Shown here piece after piece: positions 47,001 through 57,384 of a stretch of DNA of 64,000 nt. Each line of letters begins with the position of its first letter. Position 1 is the first letter of the stretch. The stretch is from the NCBI RefSeq assembly GCF_910592395.1, contig NC_088324.1, positions 10,752,953 to 10,816,952 on the forward strand. Reading direction: 5' to 3'. The notes under the pieces are model-generated. The model saw nothing but the letters and a program-made list of their open reading frames with translations. It did no database searches and had not been told where the DNA came from. This stretch comes from Lineus longissimus. Lineage: Eukaryota > Nemertea > Pilidiophora > Heteronemertea > Lineidae. The translations under genes were made by a program, and so were the position numbers.

Positions 47001-49768
47001 AGGCTACCAGAGGGTGTGAGGTATTCGATGAGGCACAAGAGGTGATGGGTGAAGCAGAGTTGACCTTTGCTAAGTGCACGTCCAACAACAAGGTGTTGGT
47101 GGACAAGTTTCGGAGCGACTTTGGTTCAAAGCATGTGGACAGTGAGTCTGTAAAGGTACTGGGTATGAGTTGGCTTTCCCGTGAGGATTGCTTTGTGTTT
47201 GAGGGCATTCCCCTTCCTCCCTCCGCAGAACTCAGTTGTACAAAGCGTGTTGTGTTGAGTTTCACTGCTCGACTCTTCGACCCCCTGGGGCTTCTTAGCC
47301 CTTTCATCATGATGGCAAAGATTCTTTTCCAAGAAATCTGGCGCCTTGGGTTGGGTTGGGATGAAGAGTTGCCCCCTGAGTTGAAGCTGCGTTTCATCTC
47401 ATGGTTGGATGGCATTAGTGTCATCAAACAGTGGAAAATTCCCAGATGTTACACATCAGGTGGGCCTTGGAAGGGCATTGTGGGTCTGGAGCTGCATGCA
47501 TTTGGAGATTCTTCGACCCTTGGATATGGAGCTTGTGTGTACCTTAGGATTCCCAAGTCTGATGGTACTTATGAAGTATCGCTGGTGTTTGCCAGGGCCA
47601 GGGTTGCCCCTGTCAAGCCTGTGTCCTTGCCCCGATTGGAACTCATAGCCAGCCTGTTGTGTGCTCGAATTCTTGTGTTCACTCGCTCAGCCCTGAAGTT
47701 GCCAGAAGATACGACGTATCACTGTTATTCAGATTCTCAGGTTGCTCTAGCTTGGATCAAGGGAGACCCCTGTCGATGGAAAAGTTTTGTAGCGAACAGG
47801 GTTGGTGAGATTCAACAGCTCACCTCGCCCTCTCACTGGTCACATTGTCCAGGTCCTGAAAACCCATCAGACCTGGTTACGCGAGGGTTATCAGCCAAGA
47901 AATTGATCACTTCTGAGTCGTGGTTGCATGGTCCTGTGTGGTTGGCGTCGTCTTCAGACTCGGTTGACTTGATTGAGGAAGATTCGGAATTGGAGAATTG
48001 TGATGAATCGGTCTCAAGTCTTCTAGTGCCTGTTGGTGGTGAAGTTGTGAAACAGGAACCGGCAATCTCTCAGTTGTTTGACTTGAACAACTTGAAGTCC
48101 TATCCAAGGACAATTCGGCTTGTGGCTTTAGTGATGAGGTTCTGTCACAACCTACGGTCTGCTGCTTGTGATAGAAGGCTAGGACAGCTGTCTCAGGATG
48201 AGAGGTCGAAGGCCCAGGTTCAGTTGTTCAGGTTGATGCAGGATGCTTCTTATCACCGTGAGATAGAAGCTCTGAGAAAGGGTAAACCCCTCCCAAGGGA
48301 TTCTGCTCACAAGGAGTTGGACCCCTTCTTGGATAAGACTGGATTGTTGAGAATGAAGGGACGTCTCCAGTTTTCTGAGCTCAGTTATGATAGTAAACAC
48401 CCAATCATTCTGCCCAAGGGACGAGTGTCCTACTTGCTGGTCAGATTTCAGCATTTCCTCATGAAACATGCTGGAGTCACCACTCTACTGACTGCCTTGA
48501 GGTCCAACTACTGGATAGTAGGCCTGAGACAGTTGGCCAAACATGTCTGTAAGGAATGTGTTCCATGCAGAATAGTTGAGGCGAGGGCATGTAATCAAGT
48601 CATGGCCCCCCTCCCCGGATTTCGAGTAAAGGATGCTCCTTGCTTCGCGGTCACTGGCCTTGACCATGGTGGCCCATTGTTTTGTATAGATTTTCCCAAG
48701 AAGAAATTCTATATCCTGTTGTTCACTTGCGCGGTGGTCCGGGCTGTCCACCTTGAGCTCACAGACTCATTGAACCTAACTGATTGTATCCTGGCGATTC
48801 GGAGGTTTGCTGCTCGGAGGGGTCTCCCCTCTGAGTTCCATTCTGATAATGCAGCCACGTTCACTGGGGCAGATACTTTGTTGCAGCAGTATTTTGGTCC
48901 CCATAGTCCAAAGTGGAATTTCATCGCCCCAAGGTCCCCATGGTGGGGAGGGTTCTGGGAGCGGCTTGTGGGTTCAGTGAAGCGGTCTCTGAGGAAATCG
49001 CTGGGTAAGAAATCACTGACTCGATCAGAGCTTGAGACTACGTTGCATGAGGTAGAGGCAAATGTCAACTCGCGACCTTTGACCTTCGTTGGTGACAGTT
49101 TGGATTCCCCAAACTCCTTGACACCTTCACACTTCCTCATTGGTAGGCCCGCTGGATTTCAAGTTGAGATTGCGAAGGATTCTCTCAATAATCCTGAGGT
49201 TGTGCTCGCGAAGGATTTGGGTGCTCGAGAAGCAGTCCGTCAAGCTAGGCTGGATGATTTCTGGAAGGTGTGGAGCGATGACTATTTGAGAAACCTTCCC
49301 CCTGTGTCTAAGAAATTTCAGGCTTCTTGCAATGTGAAGGTTGGATCAGTAGTGTTGATCAGAGAGGATCATGTCCCTCGGATGTCTTGGCCCCTAGCTG
49401 TGGTCACTGAGACCTTTCCTGGTAGGGATGGCATTGTGAGAAGTGTTCGCCTGAAGACTGCCACTGGGTTTCTCACTAGATCTGTTCAGAGATTACATGA
49501 CCTTGAAATCAGTGCACCCCTGCCTAACCAAGATTCTGATGCTTCTGAAACCAATAATGTTGATTTGAATGAATCCTTCAGTCAGGACCTTGTCGCTGAC
49601 TTGAGAGGAAATCTTGATACTGATGTTGACACTGAGGCAGTCTCTGTCGTTGAGACAAGCACAGAGACCCCCTCTAGGCCTAGTTGTGAATCTGATGATA
49701 GCGTTGCTGTAGCGAAGACTACTAGAACTGGCCGGGTCGTTAGACCACGGGATAGATTGGATCTGTGA
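44045..49768 (+). CDS. BEL/Pao gag-pol polyprotein, 1,907 aa
   Basis: One uninterrupted frame. Gag occupies about residues 1-380. Cys/His-rich zinc knuckles follow at about 392-450 (CGVCGKTH, CKLCFRCLGKSHFAKGC). The aspartic protease active site is DSGSD at about 552, reverse transcriptase has YMDD at about 976, and the RNase H-like segment is HAFGDSSTLGYGA at about 1152. The integrase zinc finger (H..H..CxxC) begins near 1474. The integrase core carries acidic residues in CIDF (about 1548), HSDN (about 1600) and FWERL (about 1639). The C-terminal tail is acidic and Ser-rich. No env-like frame follows. The first ATG (44045) is used; MPENEAG seven codons later is an alternative start. All catalytic motifs look intact, so the element may be able to transpose. 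Confidence 0.96.
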   Translation: MNTCLAKMPENEAGVPEGRDAVRKSRSAAKGWVTRASNALKRACKDARQPFGKDAVSKVAIESCINDFDRYLVSFEKAQSEVEMTIEDELAQEQDIDQAFAFISEAKQSRHEAQIMLEEIVTRMSKGPKSKDSNDDFDDGASCASNSSMASMGRVRLPKLELPTFSGVITEWQSFWDQFTALVDENESIPEISKFSYLSSLLEGEAKCVIKGLPVTEENYHIASKLLTDRYGRRERIIFTHVQALLNASMPGHGQGGKMVGNRVSALWRLQDELLLHIRSLQALGIEGSEYGFLLTPLILSRLPNDIRMEWARESDGREADLEFLLDFMKREINRRERSETFKVLTKTDNVGTQGHGIDATADMAEDKQRVATASALQSPSVASHSGGNSCGVCGKTHQTEKCWGLLNLPVSERHSKVQSCKLCFRCLGKSHFAKGCIAQCSKCKGRHHAILCNGGGGSGKVNKARQSGSPSVSKTQSGDSKGTGKSSSSDTGVKTPEKSKGQDTGTMKANMHSISAGSSVNSGSRVNTVLQTAKVKIVGRQGCTEATLMFDSGSDRSYITSSMVKRVKPEWVGTEPISYAAFGCNTPSVERQCNIYNVHLSGSHTGSGENISLNVAEVPVICNPLVRPLVPCELLNILGSDIQLADSVSENREITVDILVGLDLYWKLMKPQRFRQVGGLVAQESCFGWVLSGSWSDSGGGVQSVQSGACSVSPQLMCLGNVGDSDLRRFWDLESVGISLTEQETLNPKIDPVLKHFSENVQKNGSRYQVALPWKSETAKGRLLNNEAMAWKRLKQLNRRFDGDPELKQRYDQVFREYESSGFIVEVLAHEMENPNPTFYLPHRPVVREDSLTTKVRPVFDASASGYNGVSLNDCLETGPSLLASLVDILIRFRRWPVAITADVTKAFLQIGVRPEDQDVHRFLWDDGGRVRVMKFVRVPFGNKASPFLLNATIRHHLDSYPPSEVVQELKDNIYMDDFLSGCDEATRGCEVFDEAQEVMGEAELTFAKCTSNNKVLVDKFRSDFGSKHVDSESVKVLGMSWLSREDCFVFEGIPLPPSAELSCTKRVVLSFTARLFDPLGLLSPFIMMAKILFQEIWRLGLGWDEELPPELKLRFISWLDGISVIKQWKIPRCYTSGGPWKGIVGLELHAFGDSSTLGYGACVYLRIPKSDGTYEVSLVFARARVAPVKPVSLPRLELIASLLCARILVFTRSALKLPEDTTYHCYSDSQVALAWIKGDPCRWKSFVANRVGEIQQLTSPSHWSHCPGPENPSDLVTRGLSAKKLITSESWLHGPVWLASSSDSVDLIEEDSELENCDESVSSLLVPVGGEVVKQEPAISQLFDLNNLKSYPRTIRLVALVMRFCHNLRSAACDRRLGQLSQDERSKAQVQLFRLMQDASYHREIEALRKGKPLPRDSAHKELDPFLDKTGLLRMKGRLQFSELSYDSKHPIILPKGRVSYLLVRFQHFLMKHAGVTTLLTALRSNYWIVGLRQLAKHVCKECVPCRIVEARACNQVMAPLPGFRVKDAPCFAVTGLDHGGPLFCIDFPKKKFYILLFTCAVVRAVHLELTDSLNLTDCILAIRRFAARRGLPSEFHSDNAATFTGADTLLQQYFGPHSPKWNFIAPRSPWWGGFWERLVGSVKRSLRKSLGKKSLTRSELETTLHEVEANVNSRPLTFVGDSLDSPNSLTPSHFLIGRPAGFQVEIAKDSLNNPEVVLAKDLGAREAVRQARLDDFWKVWSDDYLRNLPPVSKKFQASCNVKVGSVVLIREDHVPRMSWPLAVVTETFPGRDGIVRSVRLKTATGFLTRSVQRLHDLEISAPLPNQDSDASETNNVDLNESFSQDLVADLRGNLDTDVDTEAVSVVETSTETPSRPSCESDDSVAVAKTTRTGRVVRPRDRLDL

Positions 49769-51099
49769 AGATATGGTATAGTGTAACTATCTGTCTTGAG
49801 GTGCGTTGAGTTTCTAAAGGTGACTTTCTGTAAATTCCGTACTCTTGCTGTTGAACTTGAATTTGTCTGCATTGGTTATCTGTCTGATACACTTTCTTCT
49901 ACCAGTAATTGTAGGATTTTAGTAGGATGTGCTGAATTTGCCACAATATTGGGTATAGGTACAATCAGAGACAGTTTCTATTGGTGAATGTGAAGAATAT
50001 TTGTGTATTCCATGATAACTGCATGATTATTAGTATGTTTCGCCTGTATGTGTTACATGTACAACACAGAATCAGTGATATTGAGGTGTAATTTTGTATT
50101 GTGTACAGTGTTTTACTCAGAAGCGCCATTTGAGCAAGATTTCTTCTGATTGTGATTTGAAATGTTTGATACTGTAAGGTAAACCGTGTACCAGTTGTGC
50201 ACCCAATTTGGATGTTCCTAGATTTGTATTTGCTGAGGAAATTAGAATGTGACATACATGTAGAGACGTGTTTGATAAGGGACACTGTGTGTAACATTTG
50301 TAAGTACCCGGATATTTGTGAGTGTATCTGCTTCTAGGTAATTTGTCTGACTGGGAGAAGTTGTATGCTCATTGGGAGTAGAAGAGTGTGTTAGCTGCTA
50401 AAGTCTCTTTACCCCTACATTGTGTTCAAGGGCAGCTGGTAAGATTTGTGCTAAATTAAGGTTGCCATGTTTGAGTATTGTCAATATTTGCTAAGTGGAC
50501 AGACATGACCTGTTGGAGTTTACAGTAATTTGTATGCAGAGATGAATGTTTAGGTAAACTAGGGTTAATTTCTGAATTGGATGTGTGTCTAAGTTGACTA
50601 CTAATTAGCAACAGTAAGCCTGTGACTATTGGGTTGTAGTATGTTTCATACTTGTGTAATTTGAGTTGTAGGATTTGTTGACTGTTGGTTGTAATCATAC
50701 CACTTTTACATGTATGTATGGTAAAGTTAAAATCTTTAGTGTTTATGATTTCTTGTTTTAAGCACCGCTGGTATTTTGGATTTCTCTCAGATAGCTATGT
50801 ATAATAGAGAAGCAACTTTGTTCCTTACTGTGAAGCTGGTTAAAACTAGACCCCTTTGAACCTTTTCTTTCAGTCTAATAATAGTAGCTCTGGGTGTAGA
50901 CTTTAATGTAGGCATGATTTATTGATTAGTCTTGAGCTGTTGGTTTTTGGTGCCTTAGTGCGTTTGTCTAATTCTGACGTTGGTTATTTGTTGCTCTTGA
51001 GTAATGCTTACATTGAACTCTCACTTGGAAAGTATGATTTTCATGTATAGTATAATATTTTCCCTCTAGGTTAAATTGGAGTGATATTGGATCCCTCCA
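49769..51099 (+). other. Long untranslated 3' segment of the BEL/Pao element
   Basis: About 1.3 kb of T/G-rich sequence lies between the polyprotein stop and the polypurine tract. No env-like or accessory frame is visible, only short frames. Confidence 0.7.
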
Positions 51100-51111
51100 A
51101 GGTGGGGAGAA
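51100..51111 (+). other. Polypurine tract
   Basis: AGGTGGGGAGAA directly precedes the 3' LTR, in the place of the plus-strand primer. Confidence 0.85.
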
Positions 51112-51358
51112 TGTTGGAGATTGACCTCTTAGTTTAATCTTAGGCCTAATGCTGTGTCGCCATCTGTGATTGTAGTTTGTAACCAAACCCCCTTTTTGTC
51201 TTTCCCGCCACTAAACTTGTTGGAGCTCTCCTATTGTTTTTACATTTTAAAGGTGCTAATAAAAGAGTTAGATTTGTAAAATAGAAACACGAGGGTTTCT
51301 TTCCGTTATTTAGCCGGCAAGTTTCGCCAATTTCGGGCTGGTTCCGTGGTCCCCGAAA
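51112..51358 (+). repeat. 3' LTR (247 bp)
   Basis: It appears identical to the 5' LTR over its whole length and is followed by target-site copy CATTG (51359-51363). Confidence 0.96.
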
Positions 51359-51363
51359 CATTG

Positions 51364-52170
51364 TATACAACATGTCTGACAGGATGAATAGAGGTTGTGA
51401 CAACGTCTCCGCATTGGTTTGCAAGGCCTGATAGATTCTTGTCTGAGAAACTATGTGGATGGCAAGGGAGATTGTAACAGTGTGTGCTGGTGCAAGATAG
51501 GTTGTGACGATGTCTCTTCATCTGGCCCTTGGTTTGCAAGACCGTTTTCTGAGACATACTGCTGTATGAAAGCGATGGGTTGTGACAATGTCTCCATGTT
51601 GGATCATTTCTTGGGACATCCTACATATAGCAAGGCAGAGTGTGTGGCAGTCAGTCTGAGGTGGATGGTCTTGCCACCATCAGGATCAGGCATTAGCAAA
51701 GTGGATGGTGGTCTTTGGCCAATGATATAGAAAATAAAGGTAATTTGAACCCCCCCCCTTCCATTTTTCTGCCAAGGAATTGTTTGGGTTTTGTGCGGGT
51801 CTTTGTTGATGCGTTCCCATCTCCAATACTGAACAGTGGAGATCACACACAAGAGATGTGACACTGTCTGGTGTGAGCTGGGAGGCAAGAAGTAAAGTAT
51901 TTTGGTCACAACTGGGGTCATTTTTGGATTCCCTGGGCCAATTAATTCAGGAACAGGCTGTGAAGGTAACATTTTCACAGCCCACGAAGCACACTTGAGG
52001 AATGTTTAGATGACAGGAAAAGAAGATGTTAAGAACACCCCTGGCAAGCATCTACATTGATAAAGCAGATCTGAAATGGGCCATTCATTATGTCAGAACA
52101 TGTTGATATCTAAATGAAACTTCAATAAATAGAAGAAGACACAACAACCTTTCTCCAATAAAAACATAAT
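51364..52170. other. Continuation of the GGTTGTGACAATGTCTCC repeat family, then unassigned DNA
   Basis: Units related to the inverted-repeat element appear near 51395, 51500 and 51580. They show that the LTR element split a larger repeated region. After about 51700 nothing recognisable is seen. Plus-strand AATAAA motifs occur near 52126 and 52157, without a gene to assign. Confidence 0.5.
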
Positions 52171-53121
52171 CCCACCTTTATTTATATAAATGATAACAAA
52201 TTGTTTCAGCGACCGAAATACAGCCAGCAAATTCAAGTGTCCAAATCATCTCCTGCATAGCATGTACATGAATCGTTTATGGCATTGTTGAACTACAGAA
52301 TGTCCCAAAAAATAGTTTTTTTCTGTGGCCTCATGTCCAGAAGCTAATAAATACTGATGACACACAGTCCGCATAACGCAATTAGCCAACTGGGTACAAG
52401 GTCACATCAGTATTTGGGATAGGACCACAAGTTTTACATGACACAAAGAGGCAGTTCACAAGACAGGTGAGAAGTCTGTTTATGGAAAATAATATTAAAA
52501 TAATGAAAGTCAACATTCTTTCCATAAAATAGATTTTTAAAGTCAAATGCTGAAATTACAAGTGACCTTAAGTGGAAAAAGAATCATAGACAACTGATTA
52601 TCTAACCTTCTTGACAGGTTGTTTGAATAGAAAGTATCCAAATAAATCAAACTCTGTTGACGAATTCTTTCCATAACTTGAAATTTTAAAGCCAAAAGCC
52701 GAAAACGCAAGCAACCTCAACTATCCATTCAGAAAGCTCATCAAAACTCGATTATTAAGCTTCTCCTCCAGTACTTATCTTGATATTTTACTATCAGATT
52801 GTTTTTTATCAAGAAATAACTAACATATTTTAGAGTGGTGAATATAGCATTTTGAGATTTAACTGAATGAAGCACTTCATATCATCAAATATAGATTAGA
52901 TTAATCCATTCTTGATGTGTCATCTCAACATGACTTACAGGTTATGTCATACTTTTCTATGATATGTACATGTAGTCAGGGCCTGGTAGTTCAAAACAAA
53001 ACTTGATTTGAACAAAAAGGCCCAGGTCTCCATGGTGATGTTTAAACCTAGATAATTAAGTAACATAGCATTAGAAATAAATTGATTTTTTAATTGAATT
53101 GAAATTGAATATCAAACATAC

Positions 53122-53292
53122 CTGACCATTATATCCCAACGAAGAAAATGCCAACTCCCATCCCAATGCAAATGATACCTTTTCCACGATGCAAATAAAA
53201 GGGATAAGAAATGCCCAACCCTAAAGCCACAAAGACCGATGTTTCATATTTAGAATGGAAGGCAGCCAATGGTATAGCTATATTCTCCTCAT
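53122..53292 (-). CDS. Isolated exon encoding a 53-residue two-helix membrane C-terminus
   Basis: A good acceptor (CTGCTTTTAG) opens an exon with a single open frame that ends TAA at 53131-53129. A consensus donor (CAG|GTATGT) follows 7 nt after the stop. The peptide EENIAIPLAAFHSKYETSVF continues through two hydrophobic stretches rich in glycine (VALGLGISYPFYL and IICIGMGVGIFFVGI), separated by HRGKG. The GLG/GMGVG spacing recalls the MIC10 hairpin of mitochondrial cristae, but I cannot confirm this. The phase (two leading bases) would accept the donors of EDF1 exon 2 or exon 4. It could be an alternative EDF1 end or the end of another, unseen gene. Confidence 0.45.
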
Positions 53293-54189
53293 CTAAAAGC
53301 AGAATGAGCTAATTAAGAAAGCAACATTATTGATACAATACACGTTTCTTAATCTGATGAATTTCCCATGAATTGTGATGGTGATTGATACAAAGAACGT
53401 CACTTGACAACACGTTTCAAGCATGAATACACACTGCAACCTCAGAGAGAAATTACACAGGATTGATAAATCACATATGGTGTGGAGAAATTTGTAGAAG
53501 CACAGGCAATGCTTAAGAGCCAAATACAAGCTCTGAGAACTCTTTAGTTTAAGGAATTGATTTTGGTCCTTGGTTGTTTAATCAAGACTGCTGGGGCAGA
53601 CTGAGGGTTTGAAGGTTGATGTAAAAGGCTGTTTAAATTAAGCTTTCAAGCATTTGGAACCCTGGACAATTTCACAAACGAAAACAGACCCAGTAGGAGA
53701 AATACACCAAAATTACTACAAATTTCCATGAGTGTCTTATTTTCCAATAGTGAACTTTTAGTATAGCAGAAACTCTCAGTTCATGGCATTTGGACTCTTG
53801 GTGAAAGGAAGGAAACACATTTTAACCTGGCAGAGAGAATGGAGTACTTGGAAGTTCATTCCCGGTGTTAGGGTCTTACAAAGACATGTCACATACATAT
53901 TCAATCTTTCATCTATAGAAATCACAAAAACTGATGGCATCACGCCAGTATTTCCTCTTTCGCGTTCCCGTTGTTAGTACAGAAATGTAATAATCATCTT
54001 GCAGAAAATGACGGAGCTGAGCATGCCAACACTTTTCCAATTGAAATTGTCCTGGTTCCATTGCTATCTGAGAACATAATGTCCAAAACAGAACGATGCA
54101 GTCATTATTAGAAGTCTCTGTTTTACAATATCACGAACGAGATGTGTAGTTTCTCCAAGTACAGAAGCGATATCTTCTTCAACCTCATT

Positions 54190-56071
54190 TCATTTCTTTT
54201 GGCTCTTTGAGCCGAGCGGTTCCCCAATCGACTTTCCGCGAAGCTTAATGCCTGGAAATGAAATAAATAACAGTATCAATGTGATGCTTTTTATGTTCTA
54301 GTGGCTCTAGTCTCCTATTAGCGAGCATGAGGTTTCTGGTTTGGTCCAATCCACATTGATGTCAGGAGTCTGAGGAGATTGTAGTCTCTATTGTTGTTCA
54401 TATGTTACTATAAACCACCAATTTTTCAATGTCGTATCAGCAGGATACTTACCCAAATGGCGTTCCAACTTGCTCAAGATCTGCTGATTAGGAATGGCTC
54501 TGCCCGCCTCATAGTCATTGATGACTTGAGGTTTCTCATTCACTTTCTGCAAGCAATACGAATTCAATAGTTAAATTATGATCTATCGTGATATCAAGGA
54601 TAAGTTATCAATTCTTGATTGATGCATAAAAATGTTTTCAACTTATCATCACGAAAATGTCAACTACAAAGTTGACAAAATTTGCACAGACCTGTTCTGG
54701 AAAGCAGACTCTTTTCTCAATTTTCCTATTCTTGTGATACTTACTGTTGCCAAGTCTTTTTGGGTAAGTTTGAGTACGCCGCGCTGCTGCTGAATGGCTC
54801 TCCCCACAGAGAGAGGGACAGTTTCATGGTGGAGTTCTTCTGTCTCTCCATCAAGTCGAGCCGTGTCTTTATTGGAGCTGTGCTGCTTGTTAGTTGCTGC
54901 TGAAACTGCAAGAAAAAGAAAATAAACAGGAGTTAGTGAAATGTATTTTTGATGAGCACATGTTAATTTACTTTTGGCTCCAACTTACATGCAAACATTA
55001 AAATTTCTTCCCTCCACTACTCATTTGCAATCCGACTTCAGCTGTTTCTCTATCAATAGAACAAGAACTTGGTTATACTGGACTCTCTCATACACCGGTT
55101 GCTGGCATATACCAGACTAGTCTTCAGTCAGTGTTTCTCTGGGGGAGGGACGGGGACATGCCCCCCCCAAGACTCAAGGGGTTTTGCCCCCTCTTGATAC
55201 TAAGTAATGAACTACTGGAACCTCAGCTTACTCTATTGCAAACTTTAACTGATTTATTAGGAACTTACACTTCTTTGTTGTCTCAACACTTCCTCCCTGC
55301 CTCAATGCAGAATTGACAACCTAAAAAAAGGAAATAGGGAACTCCGTGGCAAATTGGTAAAGTGTCGTGCTAATTAAAACGTGATTAAGCAAGACACCAG
55401 CAAGTGAGAAACATAAGTAGCTTGCAGTGGAATGTACCTCCATCTGAAGAAGATGGATTCACTTTGCCAATTGGCACCTAACCGAATAGAATGTCATTGT
55501 CTGGCTCACCCAGGCCAGGTAGGTTGTCACAATTTGTTTGATCAATCAGCTCTTCAGCTTAGACCTCTACTATGGCGGCCACTCTCAATCGCATGGACTG
55601 GAGGAGGCAATACCGGAAAAGGAGTTTATGACATCCATATATAAACAATATACCCATCAGCACTGTACTGAGCTAAAATTTACAATCCCCGATCGGAAAT
55701 GACGTCGTAGTTTGACCCCATTCAACTACAAATCCATTGAACAGTCAGTGGCGCTTCTCTAGTTAACCGATGACCTGTTTTTTGGGCTGTGAACGGGGAT
55801 TGTAAACTCATTCCCTATGCTGTTATAATGTCGTGACGAATGCACCATTTATTTAGAGGAACTATGATGAAAGTTTATGTAGTACGTACTTCATGTAGCC
55901 TACATACAACATCATGTATGTATACGGTAACATACGCATGCATGGACAAAATAAACATGCGGTGAAAAACAACAAATAACGGCCGATTTATACCTTTTGT
56001 GAACGCAGGTGACTAGCTTTTTGAGCTGGTTTTCTGAGATAAGTAACTTGATCCCAATCCTGTTCAGCCAT
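54190..56071 (-). CDS. EDF1: Endothelial differentiation-related factor 1 / multiprotein bridging factor 1, five exons, 148 aa
   Basis: Exons are 56071-55994, 55320-55269, 54905-54745, 54546-54453 and 54251-54190, all in phase. The N-terminal MBF1 domain starts [14 protein letters not shown]. The linker carries NKQH and [19 protein letters not shown]. The helix-turn-helix (HTH_3/Cro) domain includes [27 protein letters not shown] and KLERHLG, and the end is [11 protein letters not shown]...SQKK. Length equals that of human EDF1. The protein bridges TBP and activators and acts on collided ribosomes. No close minus-strand AATAAA follows the stop; the first is near 52178, so the 3' UTR may be long. 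Confidence 0.96.
55679..55806. mobile_element. 128-bp MITE-like element with 13-bp terminal inverted repeats
   Basis: TTTACAATCCCCG (55679-55691) is matched by its exact reverse complement at 55794-55806. There is no open frame and no clear target duplication. It lies in EDF1 intron 1. Confidence 0.65.
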
Positions 56072-57049
56072 TTTAAATATTTATTGGGTAGATTTGATAG
56101 AAAACGATGTTTTTGACGTGAAATTGTGAACTTGCGGATAGTGACGCAATTTTGGTTTTTGATAAACCTTTGTGAACTAATTCCACATTGGCCGTATAGT
56201 AGTTGTGGTTGTCGGTAAACACCAATAAATTTCGTCCGTGGAGGCCGTCACAAACTGTCTTCGGCGTGGCGAGAAGGATGTAGAGGGGGCCGCTCGGTTT
56301 TAAAATTCTTCCAGGAGTCAAATTCCTTCTTGGGGTGGGAAGAGGGCTTTCAGACCCTCCACCTCCAGGGCAGGGATCCAGGGTTTTCCCTCAAACAGTG
56401 AGCCCGGGAATCCGTTAGTCACTCACTGTGAGTACAAGATTGATGTGGTCGTCGTCTGCTATTTGTGCTAATACAGACGACTCACGAGCAGGAAGACGTT
56501 TTTTTATGCTTCGCGGTCGTGAGCTGAAATAAGAGGAATCGAATATGAGAAAATTATGAAGTTTTGTATTTTTTGGGAATTTTCCCCCCAAACGTTTTGG
56601 GTGTGGCCACAGCATGAGATTTGACCAGCCATAACTCTCAGCTGGACAGGCGGAGCAGCATAAGCTATCAATTCATCTGAGCGCACCCAACGTACGCGAA
56701 AACGGACCACTTTCAATCGCTCGGTGCGCAAACTTGAACTTGAATTTAAAAAAAATTGCCATGTGTGAATACCACTGGCTATAAATTTCAATAATCATGT
56801 TACGTCACGTAGACTCGTTTAAAAATACCACAAAAGCCAAGTTTCCGCGAAGTTATGTCACTTGTTGTCCGACTCCTGTTCATCCGACCGTGACCTCAGT
56901 ATTTGACCAATCAGCTTTATATCGTGAGCATTTTCGTGTATGGGTCAATGAATTTGATTGAAAATCACAATTTGAATAGATGAGTGGTTTGGTAACCTCT
57001 CTGACGTAACGTACTCAATACGGGCCTTGAATTTGGCTGTGCTCCTGGT

Positions 57050-57307
57050 ATGACAGACCGGTTTTGGGAACACGAGCGTTCAGTTGTGTCGACGCCAAGT
57101 CGAAGCACTGGTTCAACATTGGTGAGTTTAGCCTGATTTCTCCACAACTTTTTCTCCCAAATTTTGCGACTATTGTCTGATACAATATATAATCTTATCT
57201 TATCTTTTCATTTTCATTTCTTGCAGACGCCAGACACGTTGTCCTGTCTTGCACACCCACTGCTGACCAACCGGTTTATCACAAAATACGACGTGAACAC
57301 CACCATG
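57050..57307 (+). CDS. First two coding exons of an unrecognised gene
   Basis: Exon 1 (57050-57121) encodes MTDRFWEHERSVVSTPSRST plus GSTL and ends at G|GTGAGT. Exon 2 (57227-57307) begins after CATTTCTTGCAG, encodes TPDTLSCLAHPLLTNRFITK and then YDVNTTM, and ends at ATG|GTGAGT. Both exons are phase 0 and the intron is 105 bp. I recognise no family. The continuation must lie to the right. The exon-like frame after the acceptor at 61691 (WIAPSRVISLSRPKNRA...) might belong to it, but its phase requires at least one intervening exon. Confidence 0.5.
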
Positions 57308-57384
57308 GTGAGTTATTTTTCTCTCTATCGAAACTTCCTTGATCGCACATACATGTATTCTTTTGAAACTTCTCATCTCTGCAG

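Larger units (their letters stand above)
43755..51358 (+). mobile_element. Intact BEL/Pao LTR retrotransposon, 7,604 bp
   Basis: Two 247-bp LTRs flank one long gag-pol frame. The 5-bp target duplication CATTG is exact (43750-43754 and 51359-51363). A primer-binding site follows the 5' LTR and a polypurine tract precedes the 3' LTR. LTRs begin TGTTGG and end CGAAA. I see no difference between the LTRs, so insertion is recent on an evolutionary scale. Integrase, RT and protease motifs place it in BEL/Pao rather than Gypsy or Copia: protease precedes RT-RNase H, the RT has YMDD, and integrase is last. Confidence 0.97.

Noticed and set aside
53912-54064. 50-codon minus-strand frame (MEPGQFQLEKC...)
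   Set aside because: It lies in the probable EDF1 3' UTR, with no donor in a phase that would reach the exon at 53292.
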